Shown piece after piece: positions 54,754 to 62,288 of a stretch of 64,000 bases of DNA (position 1 is the first letter of the stretch; every line of letters begins with the position of its first letter). Where the stretch lies: positions 62,001 through 126,000 of the forward strand of contig JAXLTL010000003.1 in the NCBI GenBank assembly GCA_046330075.1, written 5' to 3'. Origin of the DNA: JAJTFW01 sp046330075 (GTDB taxonomy: Bacteria > Bacteroidota > Bacteroidia > AKYH767-A > OLB10). The notes under the pieces are model-generated. The model did no database searches and was not told the DNA's origin. It was given only the letters and a program-made list of their open reading frames with translations. Made by a program: the position numbers and the translations under genes.

Positions 54754-54783
54754 AAGGACCCTTCCGTTTTACCGAAAGAGCCC
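54748..54783 (-). terminator. Terminator of the SnoaL-like gene
   Basis: On the minus strand, GGGCTCTTTCG pairs with CGGAAGGGTCC over 11 positions with G-U pairs that only form in this orientation, then eight U. It ends a transcript whose 3' UTR carries the four-hairpin array at 54820-54914. Confidence 0.8.
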
Positions 54784-54819
54784 TGAACCTAACCTGACAA
54801 ACTTAACGCTATTTTTTTC

Positions 54820-54914
54820 TTACCTTACGGGGTAATGTGGATGTGATGTGATCGTCTTACGGGACGATTGTGAATGTCTTACGGGACATTGTTTGTTTGT
54901 CTTACGGGACAAAC
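54820..54914 (-). other. Array of four hairpins with invariant hexaloop CCGTAA in a 3' UTR
   Basis: Read on the minus strand, from 6 bases past the stop of the SnoaL-like gene: GTTTGTC-CCGTAA-GACAAAC (54914-54895), AATGTC-CCGTAA-GACATT (54890-54873), ATCGTC-CCGTAA-GACGAT (54868-54851), TTACC-CCGTAA-GGTAA (54835-54820). The loop is identical in all four and the pairs next to it nearly so, while the outer pairs differ but always stay complementary. Such compensatory variation points to a selected structure. Spacing is 4, 4 and 15 bases. It might be an RNA-binding-protein site, a 3' stability element, or copies of a REP-like mobile hairpin. Confidence 0.85.
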
Positions 54915-54920
54915 GATGTA

Positions 54921-55445
54921 TTAAGGTTTCGCTGCTTCGAAGGGTTCAACCGTTGAGCCATTTACGGCAACCGGATTGTTGGAGCTGTTCAGCTGAATTT
55001 TATAACTGTAGTTGTTTTCACGTTTCCAAACCAGTACTATGTCAGTAGTAATCGTTTTCTCCACACCGTTTTCCACTTTGGTGATCGTCCAGCGACCAAT
55101 CTGATAGAGCATCTTGGAATTTCCACCCAGTTCCACGATTTCTGATTTGAGCGATTTTGCATCCGCCATTTTGTACCAGTAGTCGGCTATGGCTTTGCGT
55201 CCCTGGATTTTCTTACCGCCGGGTACAATGATGGTAGCATCATCAGAATAGAGTTCCACGATAGCAGCCATGTCTTTTTTCTCAATGGCTTTTTCAATGT
55301 CGTGATTGAGGCGTTCAACTTCGGTGCGTGTGTCGGCAGGTACATCACTCGTTTGTGCGAAGGCCGCATTGCCGGTAATCATCAGACCCATTGTGAGCAT
55401 AAAGGCTGCGAATGAGCGACGGAGGAAAGAATAGGTTGTTTTCAT
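54921..55445 (-). CDS. Exported SnoaL-like/NTF2-fold (DUF4440) protein
   Basis: 174 residues with a signal peptide (MKTTYSFLRRSFAAFMLTMG-LMITGNAAFAQ). A cone-shaped NTF2-like domain follows: EVERLNHDIEKAIEKKDMAA, IVELYSDDATIIVPGGKKIQ-GRKAIADYW, WTITKVENGVEKTITTDIVL-VWKR. DUF4440-type proteins bind small molecules in the cone; the ligand is unknown. The gene has a long upstream gap and an unusual 3' UTR. Confidence 0.82.
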   Translation of the reverse strand: MKTTYSFLRRSFAAFMLTMGLMITGNAAFAQTSDVPADTRTEVERLNHDIEKAIEKKDMAAIVELYSDDATIIVPGGKKIQGRKAIADYWYKMADAKSLKSEIVELGGNSKMLYQIGRWTITKVENGVEKTITTDIVLVWKRENNYSYKIQLNSSNNPVAVNGSTVEPFEAAKP

Positions 55446-55875
55446 GATATTTTATATTTGAGGTTATCGTTTATTGAATGTGACGTGTAGGGCTTTTGAT
55501 TTGTTACAGACTTTTCAGTTTTTTTTTAATCAGTTGCCCTTGTTGTTGTTTGATGAAGCAAAGATGCATATAGATAGAAGTGTATGCAATGCTTTTCTTA
55601 TGTAGTGTCTGTTACAGATGATGAAACGTTGATTGGTGGTACTGTAGTGTGTGCTGCAAATAAACGGCAGAAAAAGGGATTTGCTGGTTAATGAAATGTT
55701 ATTGGATTTTCACTCTGTAAAAGTTGTTATGAAATTGTTAATGCCGGCTTCCGTGAGATGGTCGTGTGATGGATGCGGTATGCAGATGATATTCGATTGT
55801 TTGTCGTTTAAACAGCGTTTAGCGATTGTTGTCAAACACGGGGTTGTCGTTGGATCACCGCATTTCATCGATGAA
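55446..55875. other. Intergenic region upstream of the SnoaL-like gene
   Basis: About 430 bases, A/T-rich, no convincing gene. A possible -7 element (CATCTTTG on the minus strand, near 55560-55567) would give a leader of over 100 bases for the SnoaL-like gene. An 89-codon open frame in the other strand overlaps a terminator and is considered chance. Confidence 0.45.
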
Positions 55876-55905
55876 AAAAGCCGCGGAAATTTTTCCGCGG
55901 CTTTT
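55876..55905 (-). terminator. Terminator of the padR-pspC operon
   Basis: AAAAGCCGCGGAAA and its complement (55876-55889 and 55892-55905) with a 2-base centre, 22 bases past the PspC-gene stop. T run in the minus-strand transcript. Confidence 0.9.
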
Positions 55906-55926
55906 AAACTATTCACTTAACTTAAC

Positions 55927-57711
55927 TTATTTTTTTTCTTTGGCATCAATCACAACGCCTTCTTTGCCAATCTTGATCTTTACATCCTTGTTGTCCCAGT
56001 CGATGGTGTCGTTGTCGTTTTTGATGTCAACGTTTTTGCCATTAATGCGGACTTTAACATCTTCGTCTTCGCTGATATCGTTTTTGCCCGAATCTGAATT
56101 GTCTTCAAGATTGCAGCCGATGCATTCAAGTCCGCGGTTGGTCATGGTCCAGGTGTGTCCGATCATGTCGTTGTCCCAGGTGTTGGTGACATTTTTTACA
56201 TCGTAGATCAGGTCTTCCACATTTTCTCCGAGGAACACACTCTTTCCAACCGGCACTTTCAGGATCAGTCGTATTTTCTGCGCTCTGAATTTGGTGGGTT
56301 TGCTGAGGGCGTATTCGCGGCTAAATCGCAGTACGGAGTCGTCCTGAACGATTTCATAGCCGATGCCGGCGGCATTCATTTCAGCTTCTTTGCGGTTAGG
56401 ACCTCGTCCGGTCGTGACTTTTATGAGTTCAAACTGATCACCATCTGCACGTTGTACATCGAGCTCAACATTATCGATGCGTACGGTGTCATTGCCGGCG
56501 TTGATCGACCAGCCTGTTGACATGACTGTCCAGTTGCCATAGCTGAAGCGGTCATCTCTGCCTTCATAGGGGTTCAATACCGCAATATGAAAGGTGTCGG
56601 TGGTGGGTTGAACGATAGGAACTACGGTTCTCGTCGAATCGGATACACGAACTGCTCTTGATATGTCGAACCCGATCCAGAGTGCAAGGATAACGCCGAG
56701 TCCCCATAGTGAAGCAGCAGAGTAATTGAAGACTTTCGATTCGCCTTTGATTTTAAACAATGAACGTCCGATGCGGAAAAGGATCATGATCAGCGGAATG
56801 CCGATTACAAGTCCTAAGGCGAGAATGGCGATATTCAATTGAGTGGAGGTGAGGAATGATTCCGTGAGGAAGATCGGAAGCTCCGCATCACCAATTACTC
56901 CGGCCATCGCCAGCAAGGCAACGAAGAGAGAGAACAATACAGCAAAAAGCACAATGGAGAGGATCACCCCGATAAAGCCAACGAAGAACTTGATTGCCGC
57001 AACGATGATAGCTCCGATGGCATCAAAAAAATTTGATACGGCTCCGCGTCCGCTCCTTCCGGCACTTGGCTTACCTGAGATGCGTGATTTAATATCCTCC
57101 ACTTCATCTTCAATGGTGCGCTTGATATTATCGATGTTTACCGGCTGACCTTTCATCTCCAGCTTCTCTGCTGTGGTTTTTGCCTTCGGGATTATTATCA
57201 GTAAGATGAGATAGAACAGGAATCCGGAACCCCAGATAAAGAAAGCGCCTGCGAAGATTAAGCGGATCCAGATCGGATCAATGCCAACATAATGGGAGAT
57301 TCCACTGCATACACCACCAACTACTTTATCATCCGGATCGCGGTACAGCCGACGGTAGCCGCGTGCTTCTGCAGAAGTCCAGTTGGTACCGGCACCGGCA
57401 GAAGATGCACCGCCTGCATTTGCATTCGCATTGGCGTTTTCATCATCTGCTCCTGCTACCTGCTCTGGTTTGCCCATTACATTGATGATGTGTTCAACAT
57501 CGGAAGGCAACAAAACCTGACGACTGGTGCCAATGCGCTCAGAAAACATTTCTGCAATGCGGGATTCGATGTCCTGGATGATTTCATCGCGTCCGTCGGA
57601 GGTGGTAAAATAGCCGCGGATCGCTTCGAGGTATTTGCGTAACTGTTCGTACGCTTGTTCTTCTATATGGAAGACCATGCCTCCAATATTCACGGTTACG
57701 GTCTTGTTCAT
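55927..57711 (-). CDS. PspC-domain membrane protein
   Basis: 594 residues. N-terminal ~90 residues form a helical domain (MNKTVTVNIGGMVFHIEEQA, IIQDIESRIAEMFSERIG), then an Ala/Asn/Gly-rich linker, a PspC domain (RRLYRDPDDKVVGGVCSGIS-HYVGIDPIWIRLIF), four more membrane segments (~250-360), and a C-terminal beta-rich domain with an acidic end (EDNSDSGKNDISEDEDVKVR). PspC senses or counters membrane stress with PspA in enterobacteria; here it pairs with a PadR repressor. Starts four bases inside the padR gene. Confidence 0.85.
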   Translation of the reverse strand: MNKTVTVNIGGMVFHIEEQAYEQLRKYLEAIRGYFTTSDGRDEIIQDIESRIAEMFSERIGTSRQVLLPSDVEHIINVMGKPEQVAGADDENANANANAGGASSAGAGTNWTSAEARGYRRLYRDPDDKVVGGVCSGISHYVGIDPIWIRLIFAGAFFIWGSGFLFYLILLIIIPKAKTTAEKLEMKGQPVNIDNIKRTIEDEVEDIKSRISGKPSAGRSGRGAVSNFFDAIGAIIVAAIKFFVGFIGVILSIVLFAVLFSLFVALLAMAGVIGDAELPIFLTESFLTSTQLNIAILALGLVIGIPLIMILFRIGRSLFKIKGESKVFNYSAASLWGLGVILALWIGFDISRAVRVSDSTRTVVPIVQPTTDTFHIAVLNPYEGRDDRFSYGNWTVMSTGWSINAGNDTVRIDNVELDVQRADGDQFELIKVTTGRGPNRKEAEMNAAGIGYEIVQDDSVLRFSREYALSKPTKFRAQKIRLILKVPVGKSVFLGENVEDLIYDVKNVTNTWDNDMIGHTWTMTNRGLECIGCNLEDNSDSGKNDISEDEDVKVRINGKNVDIKNDNDTIDWDNKDVKIKIGKEGVVIDAKEKK

Positions 57712-58049
57712 AATACTGAGTTGTTAGAGGTGGTTTGGTTAACAGCATCCACCAGTTCCTGCCAGGTGGCGCGAAGTTCGTTTGTGAATTGTTCGCCGAT
57801 CGGCGTTAAGGTATAATATTTTCGGGGCGGACCGGAAGAACTTTCCTTCCAGGTGTAGGCCAGCAACCCCTGATTTTTAAGACGGGTAAGGAGCGGGTAG
57901 AGGGTTCCTTCTACCACCATCAGCTTCGCATCTTTCATTTTCGCTATTATATCGGATGGATAAACTTCTCCCTGCGCAATGATACTGAGGATGCAAAACT
58001 CCAGTACTCCTTTCCGCATCTGGGCCTGGGTGTTTTCGAGATTACTCAT
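57708..58049 (-). CDS. PadR-family transcriptional repressor
   Basis: 113 residues, a short single-domain PadR (s-PadR). Winged helix with MRKGVLEFCILSIIAQGEVY, LMVVEGTLYPLLTRLKNQGL, PRKYYTLTPIGEQFTNELRA. Overlaps the PspC gene by four bases, the usual padR-pspC pair in Bacteroidota. A palindrome at 58131-58161 overlapping its promoter is the likely autoregulatory site. Confidence 0.93.
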   Translation of the reverse strand: MSNLENTQAQMRKGVLEFCILSIIAQGEVYPSDIIAKMKDAKLMVVEGTLYPLLTRLKNQGLLAYTWKESSSGPPRKYYTLTPIGEQFTNELRATWQELVDAVNQTTSNNSVL

Positions 58050-58114
58050 TTCTTTTTCCGTTTTATGTAACCGTTGTGATCAGGAACGGCTGCGGTGTTT
58101 ACTACTTGGTGATG

Positions 58115-58146
58115 CAAACATACAACGAATCAAAGGTACTATGCAA
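58115..58146 (-). promoter_or_regulatory. Promoter of the padR-pspC operon
   Basis: On the minus strand: TTG (58146-58144), 21 bases, TATGTTTG (58122-58115), matching TTTG-N19-21-TAnnTTTG. Leader of about 60 bases to the PadR start. Confidence 0.7.
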
Positions 58147-58161
58147 TACAAAGTACCTTTG
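58131..58161. promoter_or_regulatory. Palindromic operator, probably for PadR
   Basis: CAAAGGTACT (58131-58140), 11 bases, AGTACCTTTG (58152-58161): perfect 10-base arms. It covers the -33 and spacer of the promoter, so binding would block transcription. The arm spacing fits a winged-helix dimer. Confidence 0.7.
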
Positions 58162-58322
58162 AAATTTATAATATATTGATATTCAAATAATAAAATTTCA
58201 TTTAAAATGACAGAACGTCGATTTTCAGATTTGAAACGGTGTAAGATGACCGATCTTTCTAAGAATTTAATGGTATGAAATACCGGTTCAGTAGTCACTT
58301 TTCTCAATTTAGTGCTCCTTTG

Positions 58323-58353
58323 TTTGAAAAAAGGGGGTATCGTTTTAGCTTTG
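58323..58353 (+). promoter_or_regulatory. Consensus promoter of trmN6
   Basis: TTTG (58323-58326), 19 bases, TAGCTTTG (58346-58353), an exact consensus. Predicted start near 58357, leader about 13 bases. Confidence 0.8.
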
Positions 58354-58369
58354 TCGTAGATACCCGCTT

Positions 58370-59077
58370 ATGCCGCAGTCGGTCTTTCATTTTAAACGGT
58401 TTACCGTACATCAGGATCGATGTGCTATGAAAGTAGGTACAGACGGAGTGTTGCTGGGTGCCTGGGTACGGGTGGAAGATGCCAAACGGATTTTAGATAT
58501 TGGTACAGGCACAGGACTCATCGCTCTGATGCTCGCACAGAAATCTCCCGCTCCGGTAGATGCGATTGATATCGACCATCCTTCTTTTGAGCAGGCAACA
58601 CAAAATGCCCGTACTTCTCCCTGGGCCGATCGGGTGCGGGTGATTCATTCTTCGCTGCAGGATTTTAAGCCCGGCTATCGGTATGATCTGATCGTGAGCA
58701 ATCCTCCTTATTTTATTGATTCATTCAAAGCACCCGGCGAAGCACGAAATATGGCTCGTTCTGCCAGTCATAGTTTGTCGTATGAAGAGTTATTGCATGG
58801 GGTAGGTCGCCTGCTGAATAATACCGGACGCTTTTGTGTGATTCTCCCGTTTAAGGAAGGGCAGCTTTTTCGTGAAAAAGCAGAACAAAATGGTTTGTTC
58901 TGCAATCATCTCGTCAATATTAAAACCGGGCGCGATAAACCATTTAAACGCGTGTTGATGGAGTTTTCACGCAGAGAGGAGGAACTGGTGGAAGAAGAAC
59001 TGGTGATCCACTACGACGAACGTCAGTTTACAGAAGAGTATAAATCACTTACCCGCGATTATTATCCCGCTTTCTGA
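58370..59077 (+). CDS. trmN6: tRNA1(Val) (adenine37-N6)-methyltransferase
   Basis: 235 residues, YfiC/TrmN6 family; methylates A37 of tRNA-Val with SAM. Class I methyltransferase: KVGTDGVLLGAWVRVEDAKR, ILDIGTGTGLIALMLAQKSP, the N6-adenine motif LIVSNPPYFIDSFK, and the closing RVLMEFSRREEEL. The N-terminus FHFKRFTVHQDRCAMKVGTD matches the family. Convergent with the saccharopine-type reductase gene. Confidence 0.92.
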   Translation: MPQSVFHFKRFTVHQDRCAMKVGTDGVLLGAWVRVEDAKRILDIGTGTGLIALMLAQKSPAPVDAIDIDHPSFEQATQNARTSPWADRVRVIHSSLQDFKPGYRYDLIVSNPPYFIDSFKAPGEARNMARSASHSLSYEELLHGVGRLLNNTGRFCVILPFKEGQLFREKAEQNGLFCNHLVNIKTGRDKPFKRVLMEFSRREEELVEEELVIHYDERQFTEEYKSLTRDYYPAF

Positions 59078-59095
59078 TGACTAACGGCGGTGGAT

Positions 59096-60430
59096 TTACG
59101 AAATTTTCTCAGTAAAGCGGATTTGCATGGTTTCGAGCTCGCGGAGAATGGGTGCGTACATCTCTTCAAGCACCGGCAGATGGACTCCTTTCGATTTAAA
59201 TCTTCCTTCGAGTACATGAACAGCCGCAATGCCCAGCGGTAAGCCAACCGTCTTCGCCATGGCGGTGTGAACGGTGTCATCGCCTTTGACAACGAGGGAG
59301 GAAATAAGCTTTTCAGTTTTACCGGCGGCGGTGGTGTATTCGAACAGATGCTGCATCACAATCATGTCCTTGTCGCCTTCTTTGAGCACCCATTTCTGTT
59401 CGAGGAGATGTTGCAGAATCCGCGCCGGACTCGCATCTTTCACCCCAATCACTTTTTCTTCGAGTATGCCGGTGCTGATGATGCGCTCCATCGACGGGCC
59501 TTCGGGATCAATCCCGCAATAACGTGCAATACGTTCTTCGAGCGTGGATCCCATAACGGAGGGTGGTACAAAGGCTTCCACAAAGGCACGATAGGTCATC
59601 TGTTCGCTGTTCTCAATGAGAAAAGTGTCGTCGGTAATGCCCAGGGTAACAAATACCTGCCAGGCGCTGCAATAGCCTTCGTATCGCAGCGTGCCTCTTA
59701 ACAAGGTGGGGATATTGTCAATTCCATAGTGATGCCGGTAACTCAGACTATCACGGTTGGCATAGCCGTCAAATTTTCCCAGCCCGTCTACTTCAATGCG
59801 TACCGATTCACTAAAGAGACGCGGATAGGGAATGTAGTGGTATTTGCCGTTTCGGATATAGCGTGCGGTACCTTGTCCGGCCACGATGACATTCCGCGGA
59901 TTCCAGGTAAACTTATAGCCCCAGGGATTGTCATTCGATTCGGGCGCAACGAGTCCGCCGGTATAGGACTGAAACGAAGTAAGCGTAGCCCCTTCCTCTT
60001 GTAACCGGTGAATAATCTCCATCGCCGACATGTGATCAATGCCGGGGTCAAGTCCGCATTCATTCAGGAAAAGGAGTCCTTTCGCACGTGCTTCATCATC
60101 CAGTGCTTTTATTTCCGGGGAGATATAACTTGCCGTCACCAGATTTTTCCCATACTGAAGACAATCAGCAGCCGCGTGAAAATGCAGGGCAGGAGGGAGG
60201 AGTGAGATGACCAGATCCGCATTCATGATCGCTTCACGACGCTGGTCTGTATCCGTGATATCGATAGAAAAAGCCGATCCGCAGGGATGCCCCTTGATTT
60301 TTTCTTCTGCGAGGTGCACCTCTTTTTCTCCAATCCGGAGTCTAAAATCCTTGCTTTCAGCTTTTTGTAATAAATACTGAATCAATGATCCGGAAGATCG
60401 GCCGGCGCCTAATAACAGGATGGTCTTCAT
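59096..60430 (-). CDS. Saccharopine dehydrogenase/reductase family protein (Lys9-like)
   Basis: 444 residues. N-terminal Rossmann fold (LLLGAGRSSGSLIQYLLQKA), DLVISLLPPALHFHAAADCL, NLVTASYISPEIKALDDEAR, then LFLNECGLDPGIDHMSAMEI and the substrate domain with SYTGGLVAPESNDNPWGYKF-TW. This matches glutamate-forming saccharopine reductase (yeast Lys9). In bacteria the family works in lysine breakdown or polyamine pathways; no partner gene is next to it, so direction and substrate are uncertain. Confidence 0.9.
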   Translation of the reverse strand: MKTILLLGAGRSSGSLIQYLLQKAESKDFRLRIGEKEVHLAEEKIKGHPCGSAFSIDITDTDQRREAIMNADLVISLLPPALHFHAAADCLQYGKNLVTASYISPEIKALDDEARAKGLLFLNECGLDPGIDHMSAMEIIHRLQEEGATLTSFQSYTGGLVAPESNDNPWGYKFTWNPRNVIVAGQGTARYIRNGKYHYIPYPRLFSESVRIEVDGLGKFDGYANRDSLSYRHHYGIDNIPTLLRGTLRYEGYCSAWQVFVTLGITDDTFLIENSEQMTYRAFVEAFVPPSVMGSTLEERIARYCGIDPEGPSMERIISTGILEEKVIGVKDASPARILQHLLEQKWVLKEGDKDMIVMQHLFEYTTAAGKTEKLISSLVVKGDDTVHTAMAKTVGLPLGIAAVHVLEGRFKSKGVHLPVLEEMYAPILRELETMQIRFTEKIS

Positions 60431-60482
60431 AACTTATCAGGACGCGAAGGTAATAAAGTTAGGAGGTCAGTTTTGCTTGATT

Positions 60483-60490
60483 TACCTTTG
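60483..60490 (+). promoter_or_regulatory. -7 promoter element of the DUF4476 gene
   Basis: TACCTTTG, exact to TAnnTTTG, 49 bases before the ATG. No convincing -33. Confidence 0.5.
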
Positions 60491-60539
60491 GCACAACACT
60501 TGAGTACCCGAAATTCGTCAAAATAAAATCTACTAACGT

Positions 60540-61544
60540 ATGAAAAAACTATTTCTGCTTGCGCTGGGCTTTCTGTTTGCCTTACAGATGCATGCACAAT
60601 CATCCAATGTAATTCTCTTTACTGAGAATGGCGAACGCTTCACAGCTATCCTGAACGGTGTGCGCCAGAATGACAAACCCGAAACCAATGTAAAGATCAC
60701 GGCCCTGAACGCTGAATTTTACAAGCTGAAGGTGATTTTTGAGAGCACAGCCCTGGGAGAAAAAAATTTCAATCTTTCCGTGCAGCTCGGGATGGAAAAC
60801 ACCTACGTGATTAAAAAAAATACCAAGGGTGAGTTCGTTTTGCGTTTTATGAGTGCTGTGCCACTTGCCGAAGCGCCGCGTTCAACACCTCAACAGGCCG
60901 TCGTTGTGTACAATGCCAATCCTACTGCTGATCCGGCCCCGGCACCTGTACCTACAGAATCCAGTCAGACAATCACCACCACCACTACTACTACCGGAAC
61001 CGCTACCGGCGATCCGAATGCAGTAAATGTGAACATGGGCGTTAATATGAATGGTATGGGCGGAGGAATCAATATCAGTGTCTCTGGTATGGACGGAACC
61101 ATGACGCAGGAAAGCTCCACCACGGTAACTCATACCACCACAACTACTACCACTACTTCTTCAAGCGGCATGGCAACTCCGCCACCACCTCCTCCTCCGG
61201 CACCGGCTCCTATTGTCTATGTACCCGGTTACAATGGTCCGATTGGTTGTCCGATTCCAATGAGTCCTGAAGATTTTGGAGATCTTAAACAAAGCATCTC
61301 TTCCAAAACCTTCGAAGAGACGAAATTTAATATGGCTAAACAGGTGCTTAAGGATCGTTGCATGACCGTTTCTCAGGTTAAACAGATGATGCTGCTTTTC
61401 ACCTTCGAACAAACCCGCCTCGATTTCGCCAAATTCGCCTATGATCGTACATACGATATCGGCAATTATTTTAAAGTAAACGATGCGTTCACCTTTGAAA
61501 GTTCTATCGAAGAACTCAACGAATACATCAACGCGCGTCACTAA
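60540..61544 (+). CDS. Exported DUF4476 protein with low-complexity linker
   Basis: 334 residues with a signal peptide (MKKLFLLALGFLFALQMHAQ). A ~90-residue N-terminal beta domain (NVILFTENGERFTAILNGVR) is joined by a Thr/Pro-rich linker (~105-235, runs of Thr, NVNMGVNMNGMGGG, then eight Pro) to a C-terminal helical DUF4476 domain (DLKQSISSKTFEETKFNMAK, CMTVSQVKQMMLLFTFEQTR). DUF4476 is a Bacteroidota-restricted domain of unknown function in secreted proteins. A terminator follows 16 bases after the stop. Confidence 0.85.
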   Translation: MKKLFLLALGFLFALQMHAQSSNVILFTENGERFTAILNGVRQNDKPETNVKITALNAEFYKLKVIFESTALGEKNFNLSVQLGMENTYVIKKNTKGEFVLRFMSAVPLAEAPRSTPQQAVVVYNANPTADPAPAPVPTESSQTITTTTTTTGTATGDPNAVNVNMGVNMNGMGGGINISVSGMDGTMTQESSTTVTHTTTTTTTTSSSGMATPPPPPPPAPAPIVYVPGYNGPIGCPIPMSPEDFGDLKQSISSKTFEETKFNMAKQVLKDRCMTVSQVKQMMLLFTFEQTRLDFAKFAYDRTYDIGNYFKVNDAFTFESSIEELNEYINARH

Positions 61545-61560
61545 GCGTATTCAATCGAAT

Positions 61561-61595
61561 AAAAAAAGAGTCATCGAACGATGGCTCTTTTTTTT
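61561..61595 (+). terminator. Terminator of the DUF4476 gene
   Basis: AAAAAAAGAGTCATCG pairs with CGATGGCTCTTTTTTT (one G-T pair) around an AA loop, ending in a T run. Confidence 0.9.
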
Positions 61596-61616
61596 GCATT
61601 ATCTGCCTCCAGCCTC

Positions 61617-61812
61617 ATGCAGCCCTGCAGCCCTGCAGCCCCCGAGGCTTCTCCCGCAACTTGCACGGAGTGCACATTGCGGGACGGGACGCAAGCGCCC
61701 TGCAGCCCCTGCAGCCCCTGCAGCCCTGAAGCCCCTGTAGCCCCTGTAGCCCTGAAGCCCCTGTAGCCCCTGTAGCCCCTGTAGCCCCTGTAGCCCTGCA
61801 GCCCTTGCAGCT
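61617..61812. repeat. CCTGTAGCC/CCTGCAGCC minisatellite, locus 2
   Basis: Imperfect 9-base units CCTGTAGCC, CCTGCAGCC and CCTGAAGCC, in two blocks (61617-61643 and 61693-61812) around the 43-nt element. Reverse-complemented, the units read GGCTACAGG, GGCTGCAGG and GGCTTCAGG, the cores of the array at 32019-32192. Both strands have long open frames here only because the period is a multiple of three. Confidence 0.85.
61644..61686 (+). repeat. Copy B of the dispersed 43-nt element, nested hairpin
   Basis: Within it, CCCGCAA-CT-TGCAC-GGA-GTGCA-CA-TTGCGGG (61653-61683) forms a two-part stem with a GGA loop. About 37 of 43 positions match copy A at 23708-23750. It splits the minisatellite. Confidence 0.75.
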
Positions 61813-61813
61813 G

Positions 61814-61852
61814 CCACTTTCTGAACGAAGTTCAGAAAGTGGTATAACTTTG
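61814..61852 (+). promoter_or_regulatory. 13-bp palindrome and leaderless promoter of the DUF423 gene
   Basis: CCACTTTCTGAAC-GAA-GTTCAGAAAGTGG (61814-61842), perfect arms, followed by -7 element TAACTTTG (61845-61852) ending 4 bases before the ATG at 61857. Transcription would begin at or next to the start codon. The palindrome covers the -33 region and may be an operator. Confidence 0.6.
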
Positions 61853-61856
61853 CTCC

Positions 61857-62240
61857 ATGAACAACATCATCAGAACCGGTGCCGGTCTTGCAGCTCTTGC
61901 CGTCGCCCTGGGCGCTTTCGGAGCGCATAAACTAAAGGAATTGGTAGATGAACATGCATTGGTTAATTGGGAGACTGCCGTCCGGTATCATATGTATCAT
62001 GCGTTGGGATTAATCCTTATTGGATTGATCTGTTCTCCCAAAACTGAAAAAACAATGAAAACGGCCGGATGGCTGATAGTCGCCGGAATTTGTTGTTTCA
62101 GTGGTTCCTTGTATTTGCTTTCATTGCGCAATGTATTGCCATTCAGTGTAATGTGGGTGTGGCCAATAACTCCGATTGGTGGCGTATTGTTCATTCTGGG
62201 TTGGCTGCGCGTGTTTATTCCCGGCAAAACGGACAACTGA
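61857..62240 (+). CDS. DUF423 membrane protein
   Basis: 127 residues with four membrane segments: an N-terminal GLAALAVALGAFGAHKLKEL, YHMYHALGLILIGLICS, WLIVAGICCFSGSLYLLSL, and WPITPIGGVLFILGWLRVF. The GAFGAH and WPITPIGG patterns identify DUF423 (YwdK/YgdD). Function unknown. Apparently transcribed as a leaderless mRNA. Confidence 0.88.
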   Translation: MNNIIRTGAGLAALAVALGAFGAHKLKELVDEHALVNWETAVRYHMYHALGLILIGLICSPKTEKTMKTAGWLIVAGICCFSGSLYLLSLRNVLPFSVMWVWPITPIGGVLFILGWLRVFIPGKTDN

Positions 62241-62288
62241 TTATTGATTGGTTCCGCAATAAAAAAATAAATCCTACTTTAGGGCATT

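Noticed and set aside
55651..55920. 89-codon plus-strand open frame
   Set aside because: Covers the padR-pspC terminator and has no coding-like composition.
61599..61928. Collagen-like open frame (GLQGLQG / GYRGYRG) on the minus strand
   Set aside because: It is a by-product of a 9-base minisatellite, with similar frames on the other strand, and overlaps the DUF423 gene and its promoter.
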